A stretch of DNA of 64,000 bases. Source: Drosophila pseudoobscura (taxonomy: Eukaryota; Arthropoda; Insecta; Diptera; Drosophilidae). Shown piece after piece: positions 24,601 to 36,219 of the stretch (position 1 is the stretch's first letter; every line of letters starts with the position of its first letter). Both the position numbers and the translations under genes were made by a program. The DNA is taken from NCBI RefSeq assembly GCF_009870125.1, contig NC_046680.1, positions 20,293,501 through 20,357,500 on the forward strand, written 5' to 3'. The notes beneath the pieces were generated by a model, which did not search any database, was not told where the DNA came from, and was given only the letters and a program-made list of their open reading frames with translations.

Positions 24601-25450
24601 ATGTTGTTATAGATACATTTTGGTATCAAATAACCTGAAATTACAACATGCAGCACACGTACACACACACAAACACACTCTCCTGTTGAAGTGTTTGTCA
24701 CAATTGAAGGCCGGCAGAACAATAGCAACAACACGAAAAGCCACAGACAGAGCAACAACAAGCAGCAGTAGCAGCATTGCCAGCTGTCTAGACTACCGAA
24801 CTTCAGGTGCACACACGATCGGCGGCACTGATTTGCATACATACATATACATATACACATAAACATATAGTAGATGTAGACACACATGCACACATGCTCT
24901 CTAGGTTTTCCTATTACACGAAATAATTGGTAATTGTAAAGGAAAGGTGCAGTTTTGAACAAAAGCAAAGGCGCAAAATTGCGCGCACATGGCAACACTG
25001 TCCGGCATCACATACATAAGTACCTACATACGTACGTACACACACCACACGACAATCTCATGTGTGTAGAATTTGCTTATGGCGATCAATTTTTTCGTTC
25101 GCCTGCTCGTTGTTGACGATGGATGTCGCTTCTGCTGCTGCTTCTTCTTCCAGCAATCTTTTTTATATGGCGTCGAGTCGGGCGACATCGACACAAATTG
25201 AAACTAGATTTACATGATGGCGTAGTTGCTGTAACTGCCCCGCTGCTGCTGCACTGCTGCCTTACACACATACACATAGGACAAACACAATCACAGAGAC
25301 GGACACGGAAAAGGGAATTTGAATGAAAATTTTTGTGTAATCACAAAATGTAAAGGATTTTTGCGCGGTTTTCGGCTGCAAGCATATAACTAAACAACTC
25401 ACCTGGTTCGCCTTCCGTGCTCGCCGCTCCAACTCTATTCTCTTCTCCAT
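21621..25450 (-). CDS. Mapmodulin: Mapmodulin / ANP32 acidic leucine-rich nuclear protein
   Basis: Five exons reconstruct with consistent phases: 25450-25403, 23088-22712, 22639-22560, 21975-21733 and 21664-21621, giving 263 residues. The start MEKRIELERRARKANQ and IQELNLDNCRSTSIVGL are typical of ANP32/PP32 proteins. Residues 17-140 hold the leucine-rich repeats (LKKLELSDNRISSGL, LQYLNLSGNKI, LAVLDLFNN) and cap. The rest is a long Asp/Glu tail ending DESQARGKKRKHDG, a basic nuclear-signal-like end. ANP32 proteins act as histone chaperones and PP2A inhibitors; the fly protein is also linked to microtubule-motor modulation. Intron 1 is about 2.3 kb. DRE motifs just upstream of exon 2 could drive a form starting MYLFFRDRPQ (ATG at 23118). 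Confidence 0.9.
23153..23376 (-). promoter_or_regulatory. Three DRE (TATCGATA) motifs
   Basis: CTATCGATAG at 23153-23162 and TATCGATA at 23354-23361 and 23369-23376 match the DREF-binding element common at fly housekeeping promoters. They lie 65-290 bp upstream of Mapmodulin exon 2 inside its first intron. They may mark an internal promoter or the start of an unseen plus-strand transcript. Confidence 0.45.
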
Positions 25451-26127
25451 TGCAGAGTGCGGCTTGGCTATTGGGGTTTCCTGCTGGGGTTTCACGCCGC
25501 TTTACGCTGAACTTGTTTATTATTTTTGGTAGAAGCGTACACTTTTCGCTCAGCTCGCGCTCGTGTCACTCCAACCAAGCTCTCAGAAATGCCAAAGGAT
25601 ACACTAATACTCGCACAGGCGTCGGTGTTCTGTGTGAGTCCCTACTAGAGCGCACGCACCAAGGCAAGACACGGTCCTCGACGTCACACAAACACTCACA
25701 CACACACCTTGCAAATTTTTTTCTTTTTTTGTGTTTCTTCGGTATTTTATTTTTGATGCCGCCACCGCTGCCGCGCGATACTGAGTGTATGTGCTGGTGT
25801 TGGTGTTTGGTGCTGCTTGGGTCTAGCGCTGGGAAAATGTATTAAAGAAAATTAGTTACTAACTTGGAATATTATTAGATTTTTCAAACCACTGCAAATT
25901 CGACTACATTCTAACGCATTTCACTCGATTTCAGAACATGACGCGCTCTTTCAAGCCGCATTTTTTTCCCGAATTCGGATGAATATTTTAGTGAAAACAC
26001 TTCTTCCGGCTAAAAACCTAGCCGCTAAGCTGGACCCTAACTCACCTCGTGTTGTAGAATATCCCAGTAGTTAGAATAAATTTTTAATTATATTTTTCAA
26101 CCAAAGAAGCAACACACGCTAGCAGTG

Positions 26128-26276
26128 CAGTGTGACCGCCGCTTATGGATAAGACCCTCAAAAATATACCGTCTCGTTTTAAAAATATACCGTAAATATA
26201 CTGACGAAGTCAAGTTCTGTTATACATATTCCTCGTTTTTGATAATCCGTCGAATATTACTAGCTATATAGAACAT
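26128..26276 (-). promoter_or_regulatory. Dispersed promoter element, copy 3 (Mapmodulin)
   Basis: On the minus strand the order is ACGGTATATTT, GAGACGGTATATTTTTGAGGGT, then GGTCACACTG ending near 26128. It is 680 bp upstream of the Mapmodulin start codon and points toward it. The distal part (TCCTCGTTTTTGATA, GAATATTACTA on the plus strand) resembles copies 1 and 2. Confidence 0.6.
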
Positions 26277-26615
26277 TTAGCCATGCCCACATAATTTTAT
26301 ACGATTGATGAATCAATTTTCTATTTAACTGGTTTATTCTTAATACTTGCTTTTATTGCATTTTGCGTAAAAAGAGGTTTTAGCGAAAGAAGTCAAACGA
26401 AAAACAACTAGCGAAATAGGTCAATCAAAACAAACGAAAAGGGAAATTGCTCAATTTTGATATTCCGTTGAATAATGCTGACTAACTAAATCTCTCAGCA
26501 ATGCCCACATAGTTTTATCCCATTGATGAATAAATTTTCTACAAGATTGGATAGTTTTTAATCCTTGCTTTTAGTGTATTTGTTGTAAAAAAGGTTTAAA
26601 TGAAACAGTTCAACA
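26235..26615 (+). repeat. Diverged direct duplication, about 220-bp period
   Basis: Two blocks, about 26235-26400 and 26455-26615, share TTTTGATA..CCGT.GAAT, ATGCCCACATA.TTTTAT, ATTGATGAAT.AATTTTCTA and CTTGCTTTTA. They extend directly from the promoter-element copy at 26128-26276, so part of that repeat is itself duplicated. Confidence 0.55.
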
Positions 26616-26936
26616 AAAAAAGAGTCGCTATATTGCGTGTAAGCCGTAGTATAGGCCTTTGTATACCCTAGAGACCTTCTAACTTTTAGAGACCTTTTCT
26701 CAAATTGACATTTTTAAAACATATTCATGCATATGATCTCGATCCTGATACCTATTCTTGGTCTGTGCAAGAAGACAATAAGCTTTAAAATATCGTTGAA
26801 ATATTGAATAATATTGAATTATATTGAATAATATTAAAATATATTGAAAATAAATTGTTTTTACCTGGGATGACAAACATATTCTCAATTATATAACATC
26901 CATTTCCCCCAGGGTATGTGCGTATGCAATGGGACC

Positions 26937-27011
26937 CAGTGTTGTGAACCGGTTAATACAGATTCTACCCGATTCAAATAAATACCAAAATATACCGTCT
27001 CATTTAACTGC
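26937..27011 (-). repeat. Partial fourth copy of the dispersed promoter element
   Basis: GAGACGGTATATTTTGGTAT on the minus strand is followed by a diverged GGTTCACAACACTG in place of motif 1. No minus-strand gene start lies immediately beside it. The ECHDC3-like gene starts 340 bp away in the opposite direction. Confidence 0.45.
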
Positions 27012-27316
27012 ATAGTTGATACTTGCTTGCTACACAAATTCAAACTTTTAACGTCTGTGTTTTACTTTGTTCTTGCCTTATTTTGTTCGCTCGCGAAATA
27101 GGCTTTAATGTTTACGTTTGGAGCGAAGTAGAAGAGAAACAGGTAATAAATTAATATATGTATTTTTAAAACAAAACAGTTTTCTTTTTTTAACTGAACA
27201 GTTATTGTTTCCAGCTCGCCAAGCCCGCGAGGTACTTGAGCATATCCACTTGCTACATGGGAACTACACAGAGACGTAATTATCAACAGTGCCACCTGAC
27301 GAAAAGTATATGTATA

Positions 27317-27333
27317 GCGGTCAGCTGTTTGGC
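27317..27333 (+). promoter_or_regulatory. E-box/motif-5-like core promoter of the ECHDC3-like gene
   Basis: GGTCAGCTGTTTGGC resembles the Drosophila core-promoter E-box (AWCAGCTGWT) and lies about 20 bp before the start codon at 27352. Confidence 0.35.
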
Positions 27334-27351
27334 AACTGAAGTCAAATCCAA

Positions 27352-28264
27352 ATGTTTCGTAAATTACAAATTAAAACCGTCAGATATGCAACAGGTGCAT
27401 ATGGACAGGTCTTTCGTCTTGTCAGCAGCCAAAGCCAAGCTCCAGAGCTGGTTCTGGTCAAGGAAGCGAACGGAGTGCGAGAGATAACACTAAATTATCC
27501 TCGCACATTGAACTCCCTCTCGATGGACATGATGTGTGCCCTACAGAATGCCCTAGTAAAGGACAAGGATGATGTAAAACTGCGCTGTGTCGTGCTCTCG
27601 GCAAATGGCAAAATCTGGTCCGCTGGCCACAATCTCAAGGAACTGCACGGCAATCCGGATATTCAGAGGAGTGTCTTCCAGAAGCTCACCGACATCATAC
27701 GAGACATACAGCTGCTTCCGGTGCCGGTGATAGGCAAGGTGAATGGTTATGCGGCTGCAGCTGGCTGTCAGCTTGCAGTCTCGTGCGACATTGTAGTCTG
27801 CTCCAAGACCAGCAAATTCTCCACGCCGGGGTAAGCGATTAAGCTATTCAACGTCCATGTAATCATTGCATTGTAATCTTTGCAGAGCTGGCGTGGGCGT
27901 CTTCTGCTCGACTCCTGGTGTGGCCATTGCCCGTGTGATGTCGCGTCCCAAGTCTGCGTACATGCTGATGACTGGCTTGCCCGTTACCGGAGAAGAGGCG
28001 TTCATTTCCGGCATGGTGTCCAGGGTGGTCCAGGCGGAGGATCTGGACCGAGAGATCGATGAGATAACCTGTGCCATCAATGCGAAAAGCCGAGCCGTCA
28101 TTAGCCTCGGTAAAGAGTTCTACTACAAGCAGCTGGCCATGCCCTTGAACGAGGCCTATCCGGCTGCTGGCCAGAAAATGGAAGAGAACCTGCAATTGAG
28201 CGACTGCCAGGAAGGCATCGCTAGCTTCATAGAGAAGCGTGCACCCCACTGGACGCACGAGTGA
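27352..28264 (+). CDS. Enoyl-CoA hydratase domain-containing protein 3 (ECHDC3) type
   Basis: Two exons, 27352-27830 and 27886-28264, joined in phase 2 across a 55-bp intron, give 285 residues. The basic N terminus (MFRKLQIKTVRYATG) suits mitochondrial import. The crotonase fold is visible: the first oxyanion-hole block WSAGHNLKEL, the second GYAAAAGCQLAVSCDIVVCS, then KFSTPGAGVGVFCSTPGVAI. Length and sequence fit the ECHDC3 branch; the fly orthologue is probably CG6984, from memory. The family is predicted to handle mitochondrial fatty acyl-CoA, but some members lack clear hydratase activity. A downstream AATAAA near 28480 may end the transcript, which converges on GstS1. Confidence 0.85.
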
Positions 28265-29366
28265 TACCTGTATATCCTATCCTTTGAAACTCTTGTAACC
28301 CACTAACCAATTATGCATTTATGTAGTATGTAGGTTTACTTGAAATATATTTTTTAGCCGCTTGTTATGCACTTTGTGTAATGGAAATCGAGTTCCTTTA
28401 TATGATAGACCTTTTCTTTGTTTATTTATTAGGCCATTGCAAATGAAATTCCCACAAAAGACACTCCTTCACAATGGAATAAAACGAGATCTCGTGCTTT
28501 CAAAGTGCTCATTCCTTTTTTTTTGGTGTTTTGTTTATTTAGGTGTTTGGTGAAAATATTTAATATTACAATTACAAAATTGCAAGAGTGCGTGTGCATT
28601 CGGTGTGTAAAAAAAAATTGTGGCAGTTGGGTGTCTTTTTACGATCTAATCTTTTCAAATTGTTGGACTTGATAAATAATTTTGAGAGTATCCGGTTCTA
28701 TTTGTTTGAGTCTTTTAACGATTTCATAGAGGGATCTTTACAGGATCAAGACGAAGAAAATTCCTGGGGGCTGACTAAAAGTGTGATGTGTGTAGCAAAC
28801 CAAAATGTTAAAGTGAATGTAACAATCGACGTGCAATTGTAATTGCTCAGCTTTCGCTGTAGTTGGTTAAATATTTTTCAATTGGCCTTGAGCTCTTCGC
28901 GGTTTTATAGAATACAATAGAATAGAATAAGTCTAAAAGATTAATTCACGATATAGATTTTAGAAATAGACTTAGAGTAGGCGTTTGTATGGATGCGCAT
29001 AGAGTGTGTACTAGAAGTAGGCAAAAATATTATAGACTGTGCAATAAATATTATCATTTTCATTATGGTTAAGCGAACGAAAGTCGATCCGAGAGCGGAT
29101 CCAATTAGATATAGATATAGCGACATGCAAAGAGAATTATAACAGAAAAAATTAAGCAAATACGAATTATCCGTAGTGCCATGTGCTAAAAGAACTACGG
29201 GTCAACGAATCTATAGTCTCGAACGTAACCCCGTGTGAAGTACCGCCAGCTCCGCGGATCCCATTAGATCCCAAGCCAAAAGGAACAAAATGTGTGCAAA
29301 AGTGTGTGTATGGTGTGTTGTTGTGCAATGTTTTTCCTTCCTCCGAACTTCGTTGGGTTGGGCCGC
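28265..29366. other. Convergent 3' region between ECHDC3-like gene and GstS1
   Basis: This 1.1-kb AT-rich gap holds no supported gene. Plus-strand AATAAA near 28480 and minus-strand TTTATT matches near 28420 and 28533 suggest overlapping or abutting 3' UTRs. Confidence 0.45.
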
Positions 29367-30334
29367 TTAGACCTCGGTGACGGGACGCTTCTCAATCCAG
29401 GCCTTGATAGGCTCCAAGGCATTGATGGCATCGACCACGCCACGCAGAGCCGGATACGGCTCCAGCAGGTCGCGCTTCACCATGTAGTTCATGTAGTCGG
29501 TGATGCCGGCAAAGTAGACATCGGCCCAAGTCAACTAAACAATGGACACCATATCAAATGGGATATATGGACATGTACTTCGAATTGCTACGAACCTTGG
29601 CCAAGGCCAAGTGGCCGTCGTTGTCCTTGACGGTCTGCTCCAACTTCTCCAGATAGAATGGAATGACCTCGGCATTCAGCGTAACCAGCTTCTTCTCCTT
29701 GATCTCGTCCTCCGGCTCGTACGAGACGACTGCAATTTCTATACATTAAAAATTCAAGAGTTAATCAAGGACACTGAACATGAAACTGGGGCACACATTG
29801 CTCGCTACTTAGACGGAAGTCGTTGATGGTGTCAACAACAATGTCGATCTGCAGATCCTCCCACGGAGTGGCGCCGCACAAGCCAACGGTCTTGGCCAAA
29901 AAGCGGGCCATCGAGATGCTCTGGTGCACACGCTTTCCATCCACCTCCAGCACGGGCATCTGGCCCATGGGCATAGCTGGGAATAGAGCATAGCGGATTA
30001 GAGTAGTTAAGATTAAGGATCACTCCTTTCAAACCATCAAATACTTACTCGGCTTCAGGGCTGGCCACTCGTCGCGGGTGACGCGCACATCCTCGTACTC
30101 CATGGCGCCATAGGCGAACAGATAGCGGAGTGGTTCTGCAAGGGCCTTCACATTGAAGTAGAACAGAGTATAGCTGTGCTTGATGGGCTCAGCGGGTTCG
30201 GCTGGTGCCGCCTCGCCCTCGGCCGGTGGTGGGGCATCGCCTTCGGCAGCTGGTGGGGCCTCGCCTTCAGCTGGTGGGGCGGCCTCAGCTGGTGGGGCGC
30301 CCTCAGCAGGTGGTGCTTGTGCTTCGTCGGCCAT
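29367..30334 (-). CDS. GstS1: Glutathione S-transferase sigma 1
   Basis: Four exons, 30334-30049, 29976-29809, 29738-29596 and 29534-29367, join with consistent phases to give 254 residues. The first 46 or so residues are a Pro/Ala/Glu-rich extension of PPAEG-like repeats, characteristic of the fly sigma GST and linked to its attachment in flight muscle. The GST part starts [20 protein letters not shown] with the catalytic Tyr near the start, followed by [20 protein letters not shown] and [17 protein letters not shown]. The C-terminal helical domain ends [10 protein letters not shown]. The enzyme conjugates lipid-peroxidation products such as 4-hydroxynonenal to glutathione. Intron 2 uses GTAGCG, a weak 5' splice site. 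A noncoding upstream exon is suggested by TTGTTGCAG just before the start codon. Confidence 0.95.
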
Positions 30335-31077
30335 TTCTGCGCTAACTCAATGCAATTTCCTGCAACAAAACAACAAATGATCCCACTTCAGTTTCACTAT
30401 ATTGTGAAATATTTTTGAATTGAAATTTCTACTATCTGCAACTTTGTTTTTCTCACAAATGTGTTTGTGGAGAATCCTAATCGGTAGATAAGGGGAATAC
30501 TACCTGATAAATGTTTGTGCTGCTGCTGACGTTGAAGTGGGTCAGAAATGCGTGAGTGATAAGGGAAGCAAGTGATTGTAAAGTTATACGATGCTGTTTA
30601 GACAGATAAAGAATATGAGCAGAATAAGATTTTGCGCTGGGTAAATACCCCTACCTGGGGGTAACTTTACTACTGCGAGTATTTTTTTTAAATAAAATTC
30701 TTATGGTCTGTTTTTGAGGAACGTAAGCTGGGTACTTGCCTCCTCTATATATGGCTCTTTCTCAAGACCACTGCAATAAATCAAGAAAGCTCGCTCATGG
30801 CAACAATTGTCAGAAAATATAATTACCATAATACGGCAAAAAGAATACGAGTATAGACAGATATATATGTGTATCAAGTATTTCCCTATAGACGAGCGAG
30901 CGGAAATGCATTGATTGTCCCACAGACATGGCAGGCACCAACACACCCACGCACATCAAAGAGACTGGCACCCCAGCCCGATGCTCCTCACGCCACAAAT
31001 TGTTGAGGCAAGCTCAAAATCTTTTGGGGCGTTGGCGCTGCTGGAAGAACGTTGCTGGCTTCGGAAGAGGAAGACGC

Positions 31078-31089
31078 CCCTTTTTATAT
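31078..31089 (-). promoter_or_regulatory. TATA-like box, possible GstS1 promoter
   Basis: On the minus strand TATAAAAAGG lies about 750 bp upstream of the GstS1 start codon. With the acceptor site before the ATG, this would place a noncoding first exon near 31050. This is inference from motif position. Confidence 0.35.
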
Positions 31090-33455
31090 TTTAGTCGACA
31101 GTTTTTTTGTTCATGTGTCGGATAAATAAATAATCAAACGTGGGCAGTCTTGAGGATGGGATGGGATAGAATGGCCTGAGGGTTCCTCCTGTGGATGCCA
31201 TGTGGAACGTAAACCAGTTTTCGATTGATTCGGTTTAAAGTCCCCCAAAAAGTACCAGATCTCTCTGCCTTTGCCATGCTTCGTTGGCAGATTTTGGCAG
31301 GGCGCCCAGTCAGTCACCAAGTTTCCTGCCCCCTACCGTGCGCCCCTCTCAGTAATGAATGCCCGATTGGCCGCCCTCTTCCGCTGCAATTTTCGATTCT
31401 CTGTGTCTCAAATTGCAACAATCGAATTGACTTTTCGGCGTTATCTGCGTCCGTCCCCCTCTCGCTTGATCCGTCAGTCTGGTCTGTCTCGCTGGCTCTT
31501 TCACACTTGTTGCCATGGCGGCTCTAATTGAATTTAATTTAGTCGCCGTCTATCAGGGGGAGGGTAGAAAGCAGATGAAAGTGTTTCGGTGTCATGATTT
31601 AATTAAATTTCGATTTTCTGATCTATTTTGGCTCTTTCATCTGTCACTTTGGCAACAAAATCGACGCAATTCGTGGGAAAAGGTCACAAAATGAAAAGAG
31701 AGTGGACAAGAAATTGATTCAGGGATTATCCAATTCATGGGAAACGCCATCTTTCGGAACTTAATGGGTCAAGGACCTGAAAACCTAAACGAAATACGTC
31801 ACGTGCTAACTGAAATCCGGCTGTCCAGATGGACAATTCATTGGGAGACCGATTAGAGATTAGAGAGCACCTTATCACTGGCATGTACAAGTCTGGGACC
31901 CCAAAACGTATACATATATAGTATGCATAGATTGGCGATAACGGATGGTCGTCACATTCAATTATCTGTTTAAGTATTTCGGAAATATTGTTTAGAGTTC
32001 TGCTTTTTTTTTTGGCTCGGCAAGGTATCAATTTGGGGTTATATAAGGGTGCACTCCGATAAGCCAGATGTTGATTGAATGAATCGAGTGGAATAGAATG
32101 GGATCTGGGGTTCACTATGGTTCAGATTGCTCCGATTCGAGTACCTCACGCTTCGAAATTCGTTCACGCACTCCACAGTCGACGGGGGACAACACTCGGT
32201 CGTTTCGATTCTATAATATGCTTTATTATGCAGTTCGAAGAGGGTTCTGGCTCTAGTCGATCTGTCGGTCCACACACGTCGTTGTCCTTCACATATTTGC
32301 TTGCGAATGATTCGAGTCGAGTGGCCGGCGAGGACTGTGAGGGTGCGAAACGAGTTCAAAACTGATTCGACTTCGAATCGATTGACCCACAAATCAATCA
32401 ATCGGAGCCAAAAAGAATATACGCGATGGCATATCCTATTTTTAGAACCGATCCAACACGAACACGTTTCGACTTTCCGATTTCCGATTCGGCGGAGTTC
32501 GGAAAATGTTTTCCAATTTTTGGCAAGGGTAAACCTTTTTCGATTGTGCGTAAATTACATCACTTCGCGCATTCGGAGTGCCCGAAAACTGACCTCCTGG
32601 GCCAACACACTCTTTGGAATCCTTACCTCAAGATGCAGTCAAAAACTTCTGGCACTGGTCTGCCGTTCTGGGGCTGGCTGGCTATTTGGAAATTGGGCTG
32701 GGGTTCGGTTGCGGACTTGCTCTTGCTCTCTCGCTCTCGCTCTCGCTCTCACACGCTCGCTATCTCCCTCTCTCACTGGGATGCCAAGACACTGAACCGA
32801 TCGATCAACTGCAACGATTGCACGCAACTGAGGGCCAGTGGGTGGCAGCGCTGCTTTTATATACACGCCTCTCTGCTTCTTTTTGTCGCTCTCTCTCCCC
32901 ACCGTAGGGGCGAGCATTCTGTCGCAAGCTTTGGCGTCCGCTTTGCGCTCTCTTCCACTGTTCCAGCTTTGGGATCCGATCATTCTGTCGCCTGTTTTGG
33001 TGTTCGCTCATTCTTTCGCCTGCTATGGGTCTGTGTGGAGAGAGGCTTATTTCAGGTGTTCGTGTGTGTGTAAGCCGGCCGGTTCAGAAGAGACAGAGAG
33101 AGAGAGAGAGAGAGAGCGTTCTTGCAGGTAATAGTAATAGTGTGTAAGGGCGTGGACGAGAGAAAGAGCTTGGGAGAGTACAAAATCTCCTCCGCGTGAA
33201 ACTTTGCGAGGGCGTAGAAATGCAATGTTCTTGCGGAATTAGTTAGCATATTAACTAGTTGTTCAGTTTAGCATTGTATCTACCGTCCTCTTGTTTTTCT
33301 AGATTATACAGCTGGGAAGACAGCCCCCGATTTGGCATTCAATTCAGGCGACTCTCAAAAGTTCACTTATATTGTTCTCTCTCCATTCTTTCGCTCTTCT
33401 GTTCTGGGCTCTTTCTTCTTATGTAAGCTGTGTTTCTTGGACCATCTTAACTTTT

Positions 33456-33777
33456 TGTTGGCCTTCAATTATGAACCAATTATGAATAGTAGCCGAAAAA
33501 GGAGGCAAATATTGATTTGGGCTTTTAGTGGATGAAGTTTGCTTAGGTTACGGTTTAAACAATAGTTTAAACAACGAAAATTAAACAATAAACACATAGA
33601 GCACAGCTTTTGAGAAATAATAAAGTACAAATGTGATCCACATCTTTCTCCTCGCACGTAGGCTATCTGCTCTCTTTCTTCCGTTTTGGGGGTCTTTTCG
33701 GGACCCAGCTTTAGCTGACTGTCTAAAAAAACGAATCACTTTGTGGGCTTCTATTATGAGCCAATTATGAATATTAG
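33456..33777 (+). repeat. Short diverged direct repeat
   Basis: GGCCTTCAATTATGAACCAA at about 33460 and GGGCTTCTATTATGAGCCAA at about 33747, each followed by TTATGAATA, are near matches about 290 bp apart. The sequence before each also shares a TCTTTCTTC block. Confidence 0.45.
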
Positions 33778-34389
33778 TTAAAAATAGATTCCCTATTTGT
33801 ATTTCAATGAAAATGTTTAGTATAGGTTTAGTATAGGAAGAAGTTCACATAGTTTGGTTCCTTCCATTCTGTATCTTGCTCTTGAGGTTTTTTATATGCT
33901 GGGATTTTGGATCAAACCAAACTCTAGGACAACAAGCAAGTTCAACAGGATGTCCCACACTCACGCACATGCGATCCCCCACACTTATTGTTGCAGAAGT
34001 TTCCACAGTAGGAAAGCTGCGCCAGCTTTTTATTAATATAAACATTTAATGAGAAATCGAAGCAATCTGATCCATCAGGAAATTCGAAACGCCAGCGTGG
34101 GGTGTTGGTTACTAGTTGCTGGGTGCTACAGCCAGTCACTGATTGTCGCGAATCGAATGTTGGTTTTCCTACGACGGCGACCGTAAGGCGGTGAAATTCG
34201 AGTGGCTCTCAGGCGCCTGATTATGTGGGAGGCTTCTGGTTCGATTCTTGTTAGCCGATCTGGTCTGTGTGCTGCTGTGGGAGGAAGAAATAGAACCGTA
34301 AGGGCGCCCTGCAAATGAGTCAAAGTTTCCTGCTTTGCAAATTAAAATTGTTTAGCCCGAAAACAGCCCAGCAAACTAAATGTGTATGG

Positions 34390-34440
34390 CTAAGGATGTT
34401 GGAGTCCTTTTCCAAAGATCAAGGATATTTTTCGGTGCAC
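34390..34440 (+). repeat. Isolated copy of the unit found in the inverted duplication
   Basis: GTTGGAGTCCTTTTCCAAAG and ATCAAGGATATTTTT match the repeated unit at 18967-19010 (GCTGGAGTCC, ATCAAGGAGATTTTT). It shows that the unit is a dispersed repeat. Confidence 0.5.
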
Positions 34441-34655
34441 AGGAAGACATGGAAGCCACATGGCCCTCACAGATCTGTCTACAATTAGCACAGAAAGCAA
34501 AATTAGGTGCACATTTGAACTTCGCGCCTACAGAGATGAGATGAGATCGATAACATTAGATCGAGTATTCATATTCGAAAATATTGACTTTAGTATTGAT
34601 TATTCAAATTTTCACCCTGACACAAGCTGAAATGTCTGAAACATGTAATGTAGGA

Positions 34656-34990
34656 AAGTAAGTTCCAACTATGACATCATGGAGCGCCACTGGGCCGCCA
34701 AGTAGCAGGTTCTTGTTCGCTGTCAACGTGTGGGTGATACGCCAGCCATGACCGTTTTCATAAAAAAAGGCGACCGAATGGATTCAATTGTGCCGTAAGA
34801 TCTTGAGCACTTTCCGGGCGCCAATGTGGGAGGAGCAGCAATCCAACTCACGCATGTCCGCGGTTTTAACGGCTTCTAAGGGAGCTGATGCTCAACCTGC
34901 TTAAATTATATCGATTATATCAAGTGGATTAAATTACTGAGCAATGCAAGCGGATACCGTTCCTATGGCAGTACCAACTGTTCTACCTAC
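34656..34990 (+). pseudogene. Decayed coding-looking fragment, unrecognised
   Basis: One frame reads YDIMERHWAAK, stop, QVLVRCQRVGDTPAMTVFIK, then GDRMDSIVP, stop, DLEHFPGANVGGAAIQLTHV, with more stops after that. A further piece near 34930 reads CKRIPFLWQYQLFYLLQQG. The amino-acid pattern is coding-like, but the frame is broken several times. The parent gene is not recognised; a degraded duplicate of a host gene is most likely. Confidence 0.3.
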
Positions 34991-36219
34991 TGCAGCAAGG
35001 TACACTAACTTTTTTATCATAATATAATCCAAACGAAAAATGGTGTAGAATTTTTGGCCAGAATTTAGAACGTTTTGTTGATCCAAAAATGATTATCCAT
35101 AAAAAAGATCACCAGTAAAACCATCACCTAATATTAAATGATCAATACACAAGGAATGCCATTTGGTAGAGGGTTAACAGTATTTGACTACCAGCTCATA
35201 TTTATTATATATGGCCAAAATAATCTCCTAGGTGTCTCTCTCATACATATTTATGTATATTTGGGTTGTACTTTGAGTTCTACCCGAAAATATTTAAGTG
35301 TGTGCAATCGCGTGGGACTCCCCCAACCAAGGCAGTGTCGGGGCGGACTGACTTTTATTTGTGAACTTTTCGTTGAAGTACGTTCGAAAATGTGCAAAGA
35401 TAAGCAGAAAATAGTAGTCTCTGAAAACTGAACCAAAAGACCAACAAAGAACCCCCCAGAAAGCGTAGACAGGGCTCAAATCGAGCCAAACTCCATGACA
35501 AATGGCCAATTGGTGCGACTTTAGTGCGACTGAGACTGTGTACTGCGCCGTGTGTTGGCGTTTTCGATTGGGGAACCTGAGAGCAGCGTGAAAACCCGGC
35601 CCGATAAGATACGACAATCATTTCCGATAAGGCAGAAATTTCAAACACGTTGCAAGAGGTGCGAGCGCACAGTCGAGTGAGAAATTAAGAAGAAAGTTGG
35701 CGAAACTTAACGGCCAAGCATATGTTCTCTTTGATCGTGAATTATTTTATTGGTATGCCTTGTATTTTACAACGCAGTGAAAACGTTTCCGGGTCGATTC
35801 TATAAAGTTATATACTCTTTCGTTATCAGGAGATAGCTCTTCCTGTCTGATTCCATTTTGATGGAATCTAGACCATCTCAGGTGTAAAGGTATCTGCCTG
35901 AAACTATCATTGGGAGTTGTCAGGGTTTGATTCATAATTTTCCTGTGAAATAATTGCAACAACGGGCTATAGGAGATGTCTCCACAGGCGCAAATCCCTT
36001 CTTTCCAATCCCCTGCGGCCCTGCGGCCCTGCGGGGACTTTGTAGAGCTGCTTGGCCTAGACTAATTTGGAATTTGTGCCGCCTCCACAGCACTGACATT
36101 GCACAAATGCAGCAACAACAGAAAAGCGTGCTGCAGTCGGGCCAGGCAGTGGAACAAACTCACATTTTATCACAATAGTTTGCTGTGGAAAATGCGACAC
36201 AGAATGAACGGAAAGACCG

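Noticed and set aside
23540-24612. Frames with Cys-Val runs
   Set aside because: They are translations of TG/CA-rich simple sequence.
34200-34260. GGTTCGATTC, resembling a tRNA B box
   Set aside because: No matching A box, acceptor stem or anticodon arm could be folded around it.
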